Of a stretch of DNA of 64,000 nucleotides, positions 25,442 through 34,648 are shown one piece after another (the first letter of the stretch is position 1; each line of letters begins with the position of its first letter). Location: assembly GCF_010119975.1 (NCBI RefSeq), contig NZ_CP048222.1:4606501-4670500 (forward strand), given 5' to 3'. A program made the position numbers and the translations under genes. The notes under the pieces are model-generated. The model was not told the origin of the DNA, ran no database searches, and worked only from the letters and a program-made list of their open reading frames with translations. This DNA comes from Rhodocytophaga rosea. Lineage in GTDB: Bacteria > Bacteroidota > Bacteroidia > Cytophagales > 172606-1.

Positions 25442-27346
25442 TTAACTACGGAGAATCTCAGGACCATCAAAGATCATCAGGTATTTACCATCCATTTCAT
25501 CATCGGAAATAATTCCGGCGGAAGCCTTGGCCTGTATTTTTTCTCCGTTTTTATTTTTTAACTGCACAATTTCACTCCATATATTTCCAATCTCGAGTAA
25601 TTGTTTGGCATTATCAATATAATTTGTGTCCAGCAGTACTTGAATGGGCTTGCCGAGGATCTCTCTTGATTCTACATGCAGGAACGACTGTAAAGGCTGA
25701 TTGGCATACGTAATCTTAAACTGATTATCAAATTCCACAATAAACTGGGTTTTATCAAAAATGATCTCACGGGCTTTTGCATCTTTCTGTGCCCGTTCCA
25801 TTTCTTCCTGGGTTGCCTGCAGTTCTTCCATATTCTGGCGCATTTCTTCTTCCTGTGCCCGCATCTGTTCGGTCAGCATGGTAGAATCCTGCAACAACCG
25901 CTGAGTCTGCTCATTAATTTTAACAGTGGAGATAGTAGAAGCAATACTTTCAGCAATTTTTTCGATAAATTCTACCTCAAATTCAGCAAACTCATTAAAG
26001 GAAGCAAGTTCAATTACACCAAATATCTGCTCATTTACTTTCAATGGTACGATGAGGATACTTCTGGGATTGGATTCACCCAAACCGGATGTAATGCTGA
26101 TATAATTCTGGGGCACTTCTGTCAGATAGATGCTTTCCTTCTCCTGCCAGGCTTGTCCGGTCAGGCCTTCTCCTTCGTAGATTTTCTGTTCGAGGTACTT
26201 CTTTTTATCCCAGGCGTAGCAAGCTTTCAGTTCCAGATAATGGTCTTGTTCAGTATCATTAATAATGAATAATCCTCCCTGGTTGGCTTTTACATACTTT
26301 ACAAGATTAGAGATAATATCATCTGAAAGCTTGGAGAGCGTATCGTTATTACTCCGGAGAATTTCGCTGAACTTAGCAATTCCTTCTGTAGTCCAGTTTC
26401 TCTGTTTATCATCTTCTGCTACTTTTTCCAGGTTATTACGCATGTTAATTAAGGCATTACCCAGTACGTCATTATTACTCAAAGGGGCAAAATCAGCCTG
26501 GTAGTGACCATTTCCAATATTCTCGGCAAACAGAGAAGTAGAACGTAAGCCGGTTACCAGTTTGTTTACCGCTTCGGCCATTTCGCCAATCTCGTCATTG
26601 CCAAATTTCTTTTTCTGGTCTTGCGGTAACTCTCCTTTACCTAATTGCTGAATAATATCGCGTATATAGTTGATGGGGGAAGTAATATTTCTGGTAAGCA
26701 TAAAAGCCGCCAGAATGCCTACTACAATACACAATAAACCAGAGCCCAGAATAGCCATACGCAGATTATCAAAGGAACTTAGCAAAGCTGCATCTGACCT
26801 GGTTATTTCATTCTTCTGGCTTTTAATAATATCATTCAGTTGCAGGGAAATCTGTTTACTTTTGGGAAGAACCTCATCATCTATCCTCATCTGGTTACTG
26901 AATTTTTTAGCTTCATCTTCGTAATCCTCAAAAGAAGCCAGATCGGTCATAATCTCTGCTTCTACTAACAAGAGTGAATCGAATTTAGAAAACACAGCAT
27001 CTATTTTTTGTTGCTGTTTCTTTTCCCAGGAAGCTTTCAGGGCATTTATTCTGCCTTTCAGCGCTGCGTATTCCGTCTGGTGAATTTTTTTCAGGGCTGT
27101 TTTGTCCTCCTCATTTGCCCGAAGATACACCCAATTGGTGATGTACATCCGTGAATTGATGCTGAGCAAGTTAAAGTCATTTAATGCTTCTTTAGATGGG
27201 TCAACAATCTGGGAAGTTTCCTGAAGAATATCACTGCTCTTTTTGAGCGAAAACAAGCCAATTACAGCATTGAGAATGAAAATAAATATGATAGCCAAAA
27301 AACCACCCATTATTTTCTGACTGATACGAATGTTTACTTTTTTCAT
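25442..27346 (-). CDS. Membrane sensor: HAMP, GAF, coiled coil, PAS, no kinase
   Basis: A 634-residue protein. The parts in order are TM1 (about 12-32), a ~160-residue periplasmic helical sensor of 4-helix-bundle type, TM2 (~195-214, ending in AFMLTRNITSPINY), a HAMP linker (~215-270), a GAF domain (~330-480), a coiled coil rich in EEEMRQNMEELQATQEE (~485-525) and a PAS domain (~525-630) ending at the stop. There is no histidine kinase, GGDEF, receiver or methyl-accepting signalling tip. Stop follows the PAS domain directly and a proper terminator is present, so it is probably complete. The output is unknown. The GAF-coiled-coil half is shared with the next gene upstream. Confidence 0.87.
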   Translation of the reverse strand: MKKVNIRISQKIMGGFLAIIFIFILNAVIGLFSLKKSSDILQETSQIVDPSKEALNDFNLLSINSRMYITNWVYLRANEEDKTALKKIHQTEYAALKGRINALKASWEKKQQQKIDAVFSKFDSLLLVEAEIMTDLASFEDYEDEAKKFSNQMRIDDEVLPKSKQISLQLNDIIKSQKNEITRSDAALLSSFDNLRMAILGSGLLCIVVGILAAFMLTRNITSPINYIRDIIQQLGKGELPQDQKKKFGNDEIGEMAEAVNKLVTGLRSTSLFAENIGNGHYQADFAPLSNNDVLGNALINMRNNLEKVAEDDKQRNWTTEGIAKFSEILRSNNDTLSKLSDDIISNLVKYVKANQGGLFIINDTEQDHYLELKACYAWDKKKYLEQKIYEGEGLTGQAWQEKESIYLTEVPQNYISITSGLGESNPRSILIVPLKVNEQIFGVIELASFNEFAEFEVEFIEKIAESIASTISTVKINEQTQRLLQDSTMLTEQMRAQEEEMRQNMEELQATQEEMERAQKDAKAREIIFDKTQFIVEFDNQFKITYANQPLQSFLHVESREILGKPIQVLLDTNYIDNAKQLLEIGNIWSEIVQLKNKNGEKIQAKASAGIISDDEMDGKYLMIFDGPEILRS

Positions 27347-27776
27347 AGCGTAATCAAAAACGATTAATTAAAAAATTGGCTTTTATGTGTAATGCGAATA
27401 AAAAACTGATACTATATGTTACCTTAAAGTTTGAATTTAAAATATAATCTGTTTGATTGGTTTTGGTAAAATGGAGGAAGGCATGAAAAAAACAGCATTT
27501 TGCTTTACTTTAAAACAGAAAATTGAGAATACAGAAAAATATAACATTACAACCATCCCTATTTAAAACTGCAGTAAACCCATATTGCCCGTATAAATTG
27601 AATAATGGCTATCGGAATATTGTTAATAGCTGGCTTTACAGTAGTCAGAATGCTGATATAATCCCGGTTTTATACCTGTTTTCATCATAACCAGGAATGG
27701 CAGCCTAAAAAGGGTATAATGTATAGTTTTACCTTACATCCGTAGCTTTCCTGCCGCTATATCAGAAAAGTATCTG
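27347..27776. other. Intergenic region between sensor genes
   Basis: 430 bp between the two minus-strand sensor genes. No open frame with protein-like features, no hairpin with a T-run and no exact TAnnTTTG on the minus strand were found. The promoter of the 25442-27346 gene presumably lies near 27400. Confidence 0.35.
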
Positions 27777-29207
27777 TCAGGAATTTAATTTGCCTTCCAG
27801 CGATTTTATCCTCCTGTCTTTTTCATGCATACGCTCATTGTACTCTTCTACCTTGCGCTGTAACTCTTCCTGGGTTGCCTGTAGTTCTTCCATATTCTGG
27901 CGCATTTCCTCTTCCTGTGACCTCATTTGTTCATTCATCACCTGGAATTCATCGAGTAATTTGGTTGTTTGTTGATTTACCCTGGCAGAAACAATCGTAG
28001 CTGCTATACTTTCACCAATTTTTTCCAGGAAACTAATTTTGTAAGCAGGGATTTCTGTAAATGAAGCCATTTCTATAGCACCTACTATGGTGTCATTGGT
28101 TTTTAGCGGAATAATCAGAATACAGGTTGGATTTGCTTTTCCCAGTCCGGAAGTAATCTGGATGTACTCAGCAGGCAGCTCTGTAATATATATGGTGTCT
28201 TTTTCTAACAGTACTTGTCCGAGTAATCCTTCTCCGGCTTCTATGGTTTTTTTGAGGTGTTTTACCCGGTCATAGGCATAACAACCGCTTAACACAAGTT
28301 GTGGCTGTTCAGGATTTTCTACAATGAACAAACCACCCTGGTTAACTCCTATGTATTTTACCAGTTTGGAGATGAGCTGGATGGAAAGTTCTTGCGTATT
28401 CAAGCCTGAGTTCCGGAGCATTTCACTAATTTCAGCAAGCCCTACATTCGTAAACCGGTCTTGTTCTTCTTTTTGCCTGGCTTGCAACAAACTGCTGCGC
28501 ATTTGTGATAATGCTATCCCCAATTTATCTTCTGCTGTAAAATTATGTTCAGCCTCCTGGTTTCCTTTACTTATAAATTCTGCAAAGGCAATATTTTGTT
28601 CCATATTCCGAAGCTGGTGACGTAATTGCAGGGTATTACTGGCGTTTTCTAAAGTTGACCGGTGGAGCTGAAATGCCCATAGCCCACAAATAAACACAAT
28701 AGCGGCTGCCAGGGCTGCATGGAACAGAAAAGCCTCCAGAGTCATATAATCGAGCTGGGTAAAATATACTTCTTTGAAACCAGCATATTGTAAATAAGCA
28801 AAGCCTGCGTGGTGAACTACAATAAGTAGAATTAAAGGAATTTGTAATTTCCAGTTTTGATAGGTTATTAGTAATACAGCGCCCAGGAATGCAAAAAAGT
28901 GCATTTCAAACATACCATGCATCTGGTAAATAAATTGCGCCATAAACACGGCCAGTATAGCACTTATTACATACTGGTAGAGGGTATGTGCTGGCAATAA
29001 GATTTTGCTCAGGTAGCAGGCCGCCAGGCAAAGCCCGCCCACACTAATGGCAATAAACCAGGTATCATAAAAAAAAGCCAGAAATAAGCCAAAACAGAAA
29101 TAAGCCACCAGAACCAGATTAATCACTGTGCCTGCCTTCTTATAAATTGTTTCAATAAAAGGTTTCATTTCCTGAGACGAAGATGAAAGAGTAGAAGTAT
29201 TTGTCAT
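27777..29207 (-). CDS. Six-helix membrane sensor with GAF and coiled coil, no output domain
   Basis: A 476-residue protein. The N-terminal ~190 residues hold about six transmembrane helices with conserved His positions (QMHGMFEMHFFAFLG, VVHHAGFAYL), a pattern also seen in some membrane chemoreceptors with integral sensors. A GAF domain (~245-395) and a coiled coil (QEEEMRQNMEELQATQEELQ) follow to the end. The GAF and coiled coil are closely similar to the 25442-27346 protein, so they are paralogs with exchanged input modules. Again there is no kinase or cyclase. It is 22 bp from the upstream thioredoxin-like gene on the same strand, so they probably form an operon. A heme or redox signal for the His-containing membrane part is only speculation. 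Confidence 0.83.
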   Translation of the reverse strand: MTNTSTLSSSSQEMKPFIETIYKKAGTVINLVLVAYFCFGLFLAFFYDTWFIAISVGGLCLAACYLSKILLPAHTLYQYVISAILAVFMAQFIYQMHGMFEMHFFAFLGAVLLITYQNWKLQIPLILLIVVHHAGFAYLQYAGFKEVYFTQLDYMTLEAFLFHAALAAAIVFICGLWAFQLHRSTLENASNTLQLRHQLRNMEQNIAFAEFISKGNQEAEHNFTAEDKLGIALSQMRSSLLQARQKEEQDRFTNVGLAEISEMLRNSGLNTQELSIQLISKLVKYIGVNQGGLFIVENPEQPQLVLSGCYAYDRVKHLKKTIEAGEGLLGQVLLEKDTIYITELPAEYIQITSGLGKANPTCILIIPLKTNDTIVGAIEMASFTEIPAYKISFLEKIGESIAATIVSARVNQQTTKLLDEFQVMNEQMRSQEEEMRQNMEELQATQEELQRKVEEYNERMHEKDRRIKSLEGKLNS

Positions 29208-29229
29208 TTGTACAACCCGTTGTAGTATA

Positions 29230-29874
29230 TTAATTGAATATATTTATGAATGATATTGCCTGAGTGGAATCCGGTAACTCACAGCCATATGCTTTTGAAG
29301 CTAGCTCAATAAATTCAGGAGTATGATTGCCAGCCAGTAAAGAGTCGATAGCCATCTGGGCAAAATTGGAGTTCTTGTTTGTGCAATACCTCGACTTATT
29401 ATAATTGCCTCTGTAATAAATACTGTTGTTTTTAGTTATTAAAACCGCTTGTGGCGTAGCATACACACCATAAGCTTTAGCGATTTGTTTATTGGTATCC
29501 ACTACAACTGGTATATGCAGATCATACTTCCCTTCAAAATGCGCACTGGCATTTATATCATCTTCCGTTTGGATAACAGCAATGAAAGTGAGTTGCTGTC
29601 CATAGGTTTTTACCAAGCTACTGAAATGCTCTATATTAAATCTCGAACACGGACAATGAGGATTGAAGAAATGCAGGAATACAGGTTTGCCTGACTGAAA
29701 ATACGGCAATAGTTGATCTTCTGTAGTAATGCTTTGGCCAATAGCTACCGGATGATAATTTCTTGGCACAGGTGTAGGTAACAGATACTGGCTTTCCTGA
29801 TACCAGAATATAGCACCTATTGAACCAAAGATAATGACCAAAAGCGAACTTGCGAGTAAGATGCGCTTTTTCAT
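29230..29874 (-). CDS. Membrane-anchored thioredoxin-like protein (DUF6436 type), CxC motif
   Basis: A 214-residue protein with one N-terminal transmembrane segment (4-24) and a periplasmic thioredoxin fold. The block VFLHFFNPHCPCSRFN puts Cys74 and Cys76 as a C-P-C motif instead of CxxC, followed by the Trx strand FIAVIQTEDD and the cis-Pro loop ATPQAVLI. It matches what I know as DUF6436. A CxC site is unusual for a disulphide reductase and may instead bind metal or form a very strained disulphide. It is the first gene of a two-gene operon with the membrane GAF sensor, which suggests a periplasmic redox or metal cue feeding that sensor. No RNA processing sites were seen. Confidence 0.8.
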   Translation of the reverse strand: MKKRILLASSLLVIIFGSIGAIFWYQESQYLLPTPVPRNYHPVAIGQSITTEDQLLPYFQSGKPVFLHFFNPHCPCSRFNIEHFSSLVKTYGQQLTFIAVIQTEDDINASAHFEGKYDLHIPVVVDTNKQIAKAYGVYATPQAVLITKNNSIYYRGNYNKSRYCTNKNSNFAQMAIDSLLAGNHTPEFIELASKAYGCELPDSTQAISFINIFN

Positions 29875-30141
29875 ACTCCTTAATAATTAAATATGAGAAA
29901 CTTAAATGACGGAGAGCTGGCTGGTATATTAAATTAACAGGTGGCCAGATGATTTCCTATTTCTACAGAATTGGCCTTGTTTAGCGGATGTAATAAAACT
30001 GATATGCGTAAGGGTAAAATCGTTTATATCAAACCGTTAAACCCATAAGAATATAAAATAATAGGTATACATATGTATAATGGAAATGCCGCTACGTTGT
30101 AATTCCAGCGAAACTACGGTACCTTTACCAAAAACAGATGT

Positions 30142-31020
30142 ATGCGCATTTCCCGCAGGTCGAAGGCTAAACTTATACTCTTGCTGGGCTTTATCAAGCT
30201 GGTGCGCCTGCCCAATCTGCTGATTATTGTACTCACCCAGTATATTACCCGTATCTTCCTGATTGGCCCCAAAGAAAACTGGTGGCAACATATCACCGAC
30301 ATGAAATTGATGCTGCTATCATTGTCTACCGTACTGGTTGCCGCCGCCGGATATATTATTAATGATTATTACGATATTAAAATAGACACCATCAACAAAC
30401 CAAAACGGGTAGTAGTAGGCAGATTGCTCCGGCGGCGCAAAGCACTGGCTGCTCATATTATTTTGAATATAATAGGTGTACTTATTGCTTTTGGCATCAG
30501 CCTGAAAATCGGGGCTATTACTTTTGTTTCCGGGTTTCTCTTATGGCTGTATTCCAACCAACTGAAACGGCTGCCTTTTACCGGTAATTTTGTGATAGCT
30601 TCCTTAACTGCAGTTTCAGTCATGGTAATATATGTGTATGCTCCCAGAAATGAGTTTATGGTATACATTTTTGCTTTCTTCGCTTTCTTTATTTCCTTGA
30701 TCCGTGAGATTATTAAAGATATGGAAGACGTGAAAGGCGATGCTACTTTTGGCTGCCAGACTTTGCCGATCATCTGGGGAATCCGCCGCACCAAAACATT
30801 ACTATACCTGCTGATCGCTTCTTTTCTGCTGGTTTTATTTGTGCTTTCTATCTACCTGGATCATATACTTATTACCTACTTTTGTTTCTTTATACTCCTT
30901 CCGGTGAGCTGGCTTACTTTTAAACTCATCCGGGCAGATACTAAAAAAGATTTTGCCTACCTCAGCAGTCTATGTAAAGTAATTATGCTGAGTGGCGTGC
31001 TAAGTATGGTATGGGTGTAA
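30142..31020 (+). CDS. UbiA-family prenyltransferase
   Basis: A 292-residue integral membrane protein with about nine helices. The first Asp-rich motif is NDYYDIKIDTINKPKR, and a second acidic motif follows in REIIKDMEDVKGD, both binding Mg2+-diphosphate. Family members join a prenyl chain to an aromatic ring or to glycerol phosphate. The archaeal-like geranylgeranylglyceryl-phosphate synthase branch common in Bacteroidota is the closest memory match, but the substrate is not provable here. The stop overlaps the next gene (purN) by 10 bp, suggesting one transcript. Confidence 0.9.
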   Translation: MRISRRSKAKLILLLGFIKLVRLPNLLIIVLTQYITRIFLIGPKENWWQHITDMKLMLLSLSTVLVAAAGYIINDYYDIKIDTINKPKRVVVGRLLRRRKALAAHIILNIIGVLIAFGISLKIGAITFVSGFLLWLYSNQLKRLPFTGNFVIASLTAVSVMVIYVYAPRNEFMVYIFAFFAFFISLIREIIKDMEDVKGDATFGCQTLPIIWGIRRTKTLLYLLIASFLLVLFVLSIYLDHILITYFCFFILLPVSWLTFKLIRADTKKDFAYLSSLCKVIMLSGVLSMVWV

Positions 31021-31625
31021 AAGGAATAGACTACTATAAACAAACCAACGTGATCCATATAGCTATTTTCGCTTCCGGTACTGGCAGCAATGCCCGCAAA
31101 ATTATTAACTATTTTGCTGCACATCCTCAGATACAGGTTACTCTGATACTAACAAATAATCCAAGTGCGCTGGTAACTGAGGTCGCTACCCAGGCAGGAA
31201 TTCCGGTAAGTGTATTTACCCGGGAAGAATTTTATCAAAGCGGTAAAGTGTTAGAGACGCTTCAGCAACATCATATACAGTGGGTGATACTGGCTGGTTT
31301 TTTATGGCTGGTGCCTCATAACCTAATACAACAGTATGCCAACCGCATCATTAATATTCATCCGGCACTATTACCCAAATTTGGGGGAAAAGGAATGTAT
31401 GGCATGCGGGTACACCAGGCCGTAGTAGAAAATAAAGAAACCCATACCGGCATTACCATTCACCTGGTAAACGAAAAATACGACGAAGGAGAAGTTCTTT
31501 TTCAGGCCACTTGTGCCGTAGAGCCAGGCGATACAGCAGAAGAAGTAGCCCACAAAGTTCAAATTTTAGAACATATGCACTTTGCGGAAGTGATAGAAAA
31601 AGTAATTCTAAAAAATGTATATTGA
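31011..31625 (+). CDS. purN: Phosphoribosylglycinamide formyltransferase
   Basis: A 204-residue enzyme of purine biosynthesis, transferring formyl from 10-formyl-THF to GAR. The key blocks are IAIFASGTGSNARKII at the start, the Asn/His catalytic region INIHPALLPKFGGKGMYG, HTGITIHLVNEKYDEG and the Asp that follows. The given ATG overlaps the UbiA gene by 10 bp; a GTG 13 codons later (base 31050), giving VIHIAIFASG, is an alternative that fits other PurN N-termini. purH follows in the same direction 116 bp later. Confidence 0.94.
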   Translation: MGVKGIDYYKQTNVIHIAIFASGTGSNARKIINYFAAHPQIQVTLILTNNPSALVTEVATQAGIPVSVFTREEFYQSGKVLETLQQHHIQWVILAGFLWLVPHNLIQQYANRIINIHPALLPKFGGKGMYGMRVHQAVVENKETHTGITIHLVNEKYDEGEVLFQATCAVEPGDTAEEVAHKVQILEHMHFAEVIEKVILKNVY

Positions 31626-31741
31626 CAGATAAAGATGTAATTTCGCGCAAAATCACAACAGCGCATAATTACATATCAAAAGGCTGCAACCACGCCAGAA
31701 ATTTTTCTATTTGTTACCTAAAATCACCGATTTATACATCA

Positions 31742-33271
31742 ATGTCTTCCAAAAAAATTAAATCAGCCCTTATTTCCGTATTTTATAAAGATGGCCTCGA
31801 ACCCATTGCCCGTTTGCTGCACGAGCAAGGCGTACAATTGTATTCTACTGGTGGTACCCAGACTTTTCTCGAAAAATTAAACATTCCGGTAACGGCGGTA
31901 GAAGATTTAACCGGATATCCCTCTATTCTGGGAGGCCGGGTAAAAACCCTGCATCCGAAAGTATTTGGAGGAATATTATCCCGTCGCGAAGACCACTCCG
32001 ATCAGGAGCAGGTGGCGACTTATGAAATTCCTCCAATTGATCTGGTAATTGTAGATTTATATCCTTTTGAAGAGACAGTAGCTTCCGGTGCTGGCGAAGA
32101 AGATATCATCGAAAAAATTGATATTGGAGGTATTTCCCTGATACGGGCGGCAGCTAAAAACTTTGGGGATGTAGTAATTGTCTCTTCCAGAACACAGTAT
32201 GCCGCTTTGGAAAATCTGCTCCGGGAGAAAAATGGAGCAACTTCCCTGGTTGAACGCAAACATTTTGCTGCCCAGGCTTTTGATATCACCTCTCATTACG
32301 ACTCAGCTATTTTCAGTTATTTTAATGCTGATTCTGCTATTTCTTCTTATAAACTGAGTTTGCAAAGTGCCAAAAAACTCCGCTACGGCGAAAACCCACA
32401 CCAGGCCGGATATTTTCATGGCGACCTGGAAGCTATGTTTGAGCAATTGAACGGAAAAGAATTATCCTATAATAATTTAGTGGACATTGACGCCGCTGTT
32501 ATGCTGATCGATGAGTTTACTGGCGAAACAGCATTTGCCATTTTGAAACATACCAATGCCTGCGGTGCAGCTACTGGCGTTTCTGTGAAAGAAGCGTATC
32601 TGAAATCCCTGGTTGCAGATCCTGTTTCAGCCTTTGGTGGTGTATTGATTACAAATAGTGAGGTAGATGTAGCAGCGGCTGACGAATTGAATAAACTATT
32701 TTTTGAAGTATTAATAGCTCCCTCTTATCAGCCGGAAGCTTTATCTCTGTTAACAAAGGGTAAAAAAAATAGAATTGTTTTAAAACGAAAACAGGTGAGC
32801 TTACCGGCTGTTTCTGTTAAAACCTTACTTAACGGCATAATCCGGCAAGACATTGATAAACACACCGAGACTTTGGATGAACTTCGCCCGGTAACCAAGC
32901 GGCAGGTAACCCCAGAGGAGAAAGAAGCGCTTGTTTTTGCAATAAAACTGGCGAAACATACCAAGTCAAATACAATAGTTTTGGCTAAAAACGGACAACT
33001 TCTGGCAAGCGGGGTAGGCCAGACTTCACGGGTAGATGCCTTAAAACAGGCTATTGAAAAAGCACGGAATTTCGGTTTTGATTTAGAAGGTTCAGTAATG
33101 GCTTCTGATGCTTTTTTTCCTTTTCCGGACTGCGTAGAAATTGCTCATAAGGTTGGTGTTCAGGTAGTTGTACAGCCAGGTGGGTCTATCAAAGATCAGG
33201 ATTCCATTGCTTACTGTGATGCCAATGGAATGGCAATGGCTTTCACTGGTATCCGGCATTTCAAACATTAA
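31742..33271 (+). CDS. purH: AICAR transformylase / IMP cyclohydrolase
   Basis: A 509-residue bifunctional enzyme doing the last two steps to IMP. The ATG at 31742 (MSSKKIKSALISVFYKDGLE) is chosen because it begins the MGS-like cyclohydrolase domain; a frame open from 31511 overlaps purN and adds nothing. N-terminal cyclohydrolase blocks include LYSTGGTQTFLEKL and GGRVKTLHPKVFGGIL. The transformylase part has KLRYGENPHQAGYFH, LKHTNACGAATG and PDCVEIAHKVGVQVVVQPGGSIKD. Normal length. Confidence 0.96.
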   Translation: MSSKKIKSALISVFYKDGLEPIARLLHEQGVQLYSTGGTQTFLEKLNIPVTAVEDLTGYPSILGGRVKTLHPKVFGGILSRREDHSDQEQVATYEIPPIDLVIVDLYPFEETVASGAGEEDIIEKIDIGGISLIRAAAKNFGDVVIVSSRTQYAALENLLREKNGATSLVERKHFAAQAFDITSHYDSAIFSYFNADSAISSYKLSLQSAKKLRYGENPHQAGYFHGDLEAMFEQLNGKELSYNNLVDIDAAVMLIDEFTGETAFAILKHTNACGAATGVSVKEAYLKSLVADPVSAFGGVLITNSEVDVAAADELNKLFFEVLIAPSYQPEALSLLTKGKKNRIVLKRKQVSLPAVSVKTLLNGIIRQDIDKHTETLDELRPVTKRQVTPEEKEALVFAIKLAKHTKSNTIVLAKNGQLLASGVGQTSRVDALKQAIEKARNFGFDLEGSVMASDAFFPFPDCVEIAHKVGVQVVVQPGGSIKDQDSIAYCDANGMAMAFTGIRHFKH

Positions 33272-33519
33272 CAGGATACTTGCCGGCGGAATATGTGCTA
33301 TATTGCTGAATATGTTATCAGTGTAATATTTTTTTCATTTAAAAACATATTTAAAATAATAATTAGAGTGATATTGCATAAAAATTATTCAGCGCTTTTG
33401 GCGTTTAACAATAGCAAAACGCAAACAAAAAAGCTTTTCCAGCCGACAAAATATATACAATTAATTACTAAATTTCGTGATTCTGAAGAATCACTTTAAA
33501 CAGGAGAATTTAAACGAAT

Positions 33520-34548
33520 ATGGGATTATTCAGTTTTCTTACCAGCGACATTGCCATTGATCTTGGAACAGCTAACACCCTCATTATTTATAAAGATAAG
33601 ATTGTAGTTGACGAGCCTTCTATTATTGCCATCGACAGAAATGTTCCCAGCCGGGTATTAGCCATTGGTAAGGAGGCCATGCAGATGCATGAAAAAACCC
33701 ATGAGAATATTAAAACCATTCGTCCGCTGAAAGATGGTGTAATAGCCGACTTTACAGCCGCCGAACAGATGATCCGGGGGATGATTAAGATGATCAATAC
33801 CGGCAGCCGCTTTTTTACTCCTTCTCACCGCATGGTAATTTGTATTCCATCTGGTATTACAGAGGTAGAAAAACGGGCGGTAAAAGATTCTGCTGAACAT
33901 GCTGGTGCCAAAGAAGTATACATGATTCATGAGCCTATTGCCGCTGCCATTGGTATCGGAATTGATATCGAACAGCCGATGGGTTCTATGATTGTGGATA
34001 TTGGAGGAGGTACTACAGAAATTGCCGTCATTGCCCTGTCAGGTATTGTATGTGAGCAGTCGATCCGGATTGCCGGTGATGTATTTACCAAAGACATTCT
34101 CGATTATATGCGCCGCCAGCATAATCTGCTGATCGGTGAGCGTTCTGCCGAGAAAGTAAAAATTGAAGTAGGCGCTGCATTAACAGAACTCGAAAATCCT
34201 CCACCTGACTATGAGATCCGTGGACGGGATTTAATGACTGGTATTCCAAAGGTAATAAAAGTTACTTACGGAGAGATTGCATTTGCACTGGATAAATCTG
34301 TTTCTAAAATAGAAGAAGCTGTATTGAAAGCCCTTGAAATGTCGCCGCCGGAATTATCTGCAGATATTTATGTGAACGGCATTCACCTGACTGGTGGAGG
34401 CGCATTGCTCCGTGGCCTGGATAAAAGACTGGCTGTAAAAACCAAACTTCCCATCCATATCGCCGATGACCCATTACGGGCGGTTGTAAGAGGTACAGGC
34501 GTTGCCCTGAAAAACCTGAAGAATTTCAAAGCTGTTTTAATTACCTAA
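33520..34548 (+). CDS. mreB: Rod shape-determining protein MreB
   Basis: A 342-residue actin homolog that polymerises on the inner membrane and guides the elongation machinery. It has the ATPase motifs IAIDLGTANTLIIYKD, DIGGGTTEIAVIAL and LTGGGALLRGLDKRL, plus the N-terminal amphipathic start MGLFSFLTS that anchors it to the membrane. A good Shine-Dalgarno (caggag) precedes the ATG. First gene of the mreBCD set. Confidence 0.97.
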   Translation: MGLFSFLTSDIAIDLGTANTLIIYKDKIVVDEPSIIAIDRNVPSRVLAIGKEAMQMHEKTHENIKTIRPLKDGVIADFTAAEQMIRGMIKMINTGSRFFTPSHRMVICIPSGITEVEKRAVKDSAEHAGAKEVYMIHEPIAAAIGIGIDIEQPMGSMIVDIGGGTTEIAVIALSGIVCEQSIRIAGDVFTKDILDYMRRQHNLLIGERSAEKVKIEVGAALTELENPPPDYEIRGRDLMTGIPKVIKVTYGEIAFALDKSVSKIEEAVLKALEMSPPELSADIYVNGIHLTGGGALLRGLDKRLAVKTKLPIHIADDPLRAVVRGTGVALKNLKNFKAVLIT

Positions 34549-34568
34549 TTTTAGTTTATGAGTTGACA

Positions 34569-34616
34569 GTGTATAAGTAAATGAGTGACAAAACACATAC
34601 TTATTTACTTATGCAC
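34569..34616 (+). repeat. Inverted repeat between mreB and mreC
   Basis: A 14-bp stem with one G-T pair (34569-34582 with 34603-34616), 20-nt loop with an inner gtg/cac pair, lies in the 100-bp gap between mreB and mreC. No T-run follows, so it may be a processing or translation-coupling element that sets mreB above mreC. Confidence 0.5.
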
Positions 34617-34648
34617 TCGTTCATTTATAGACACAAACCTTCCTGCCC

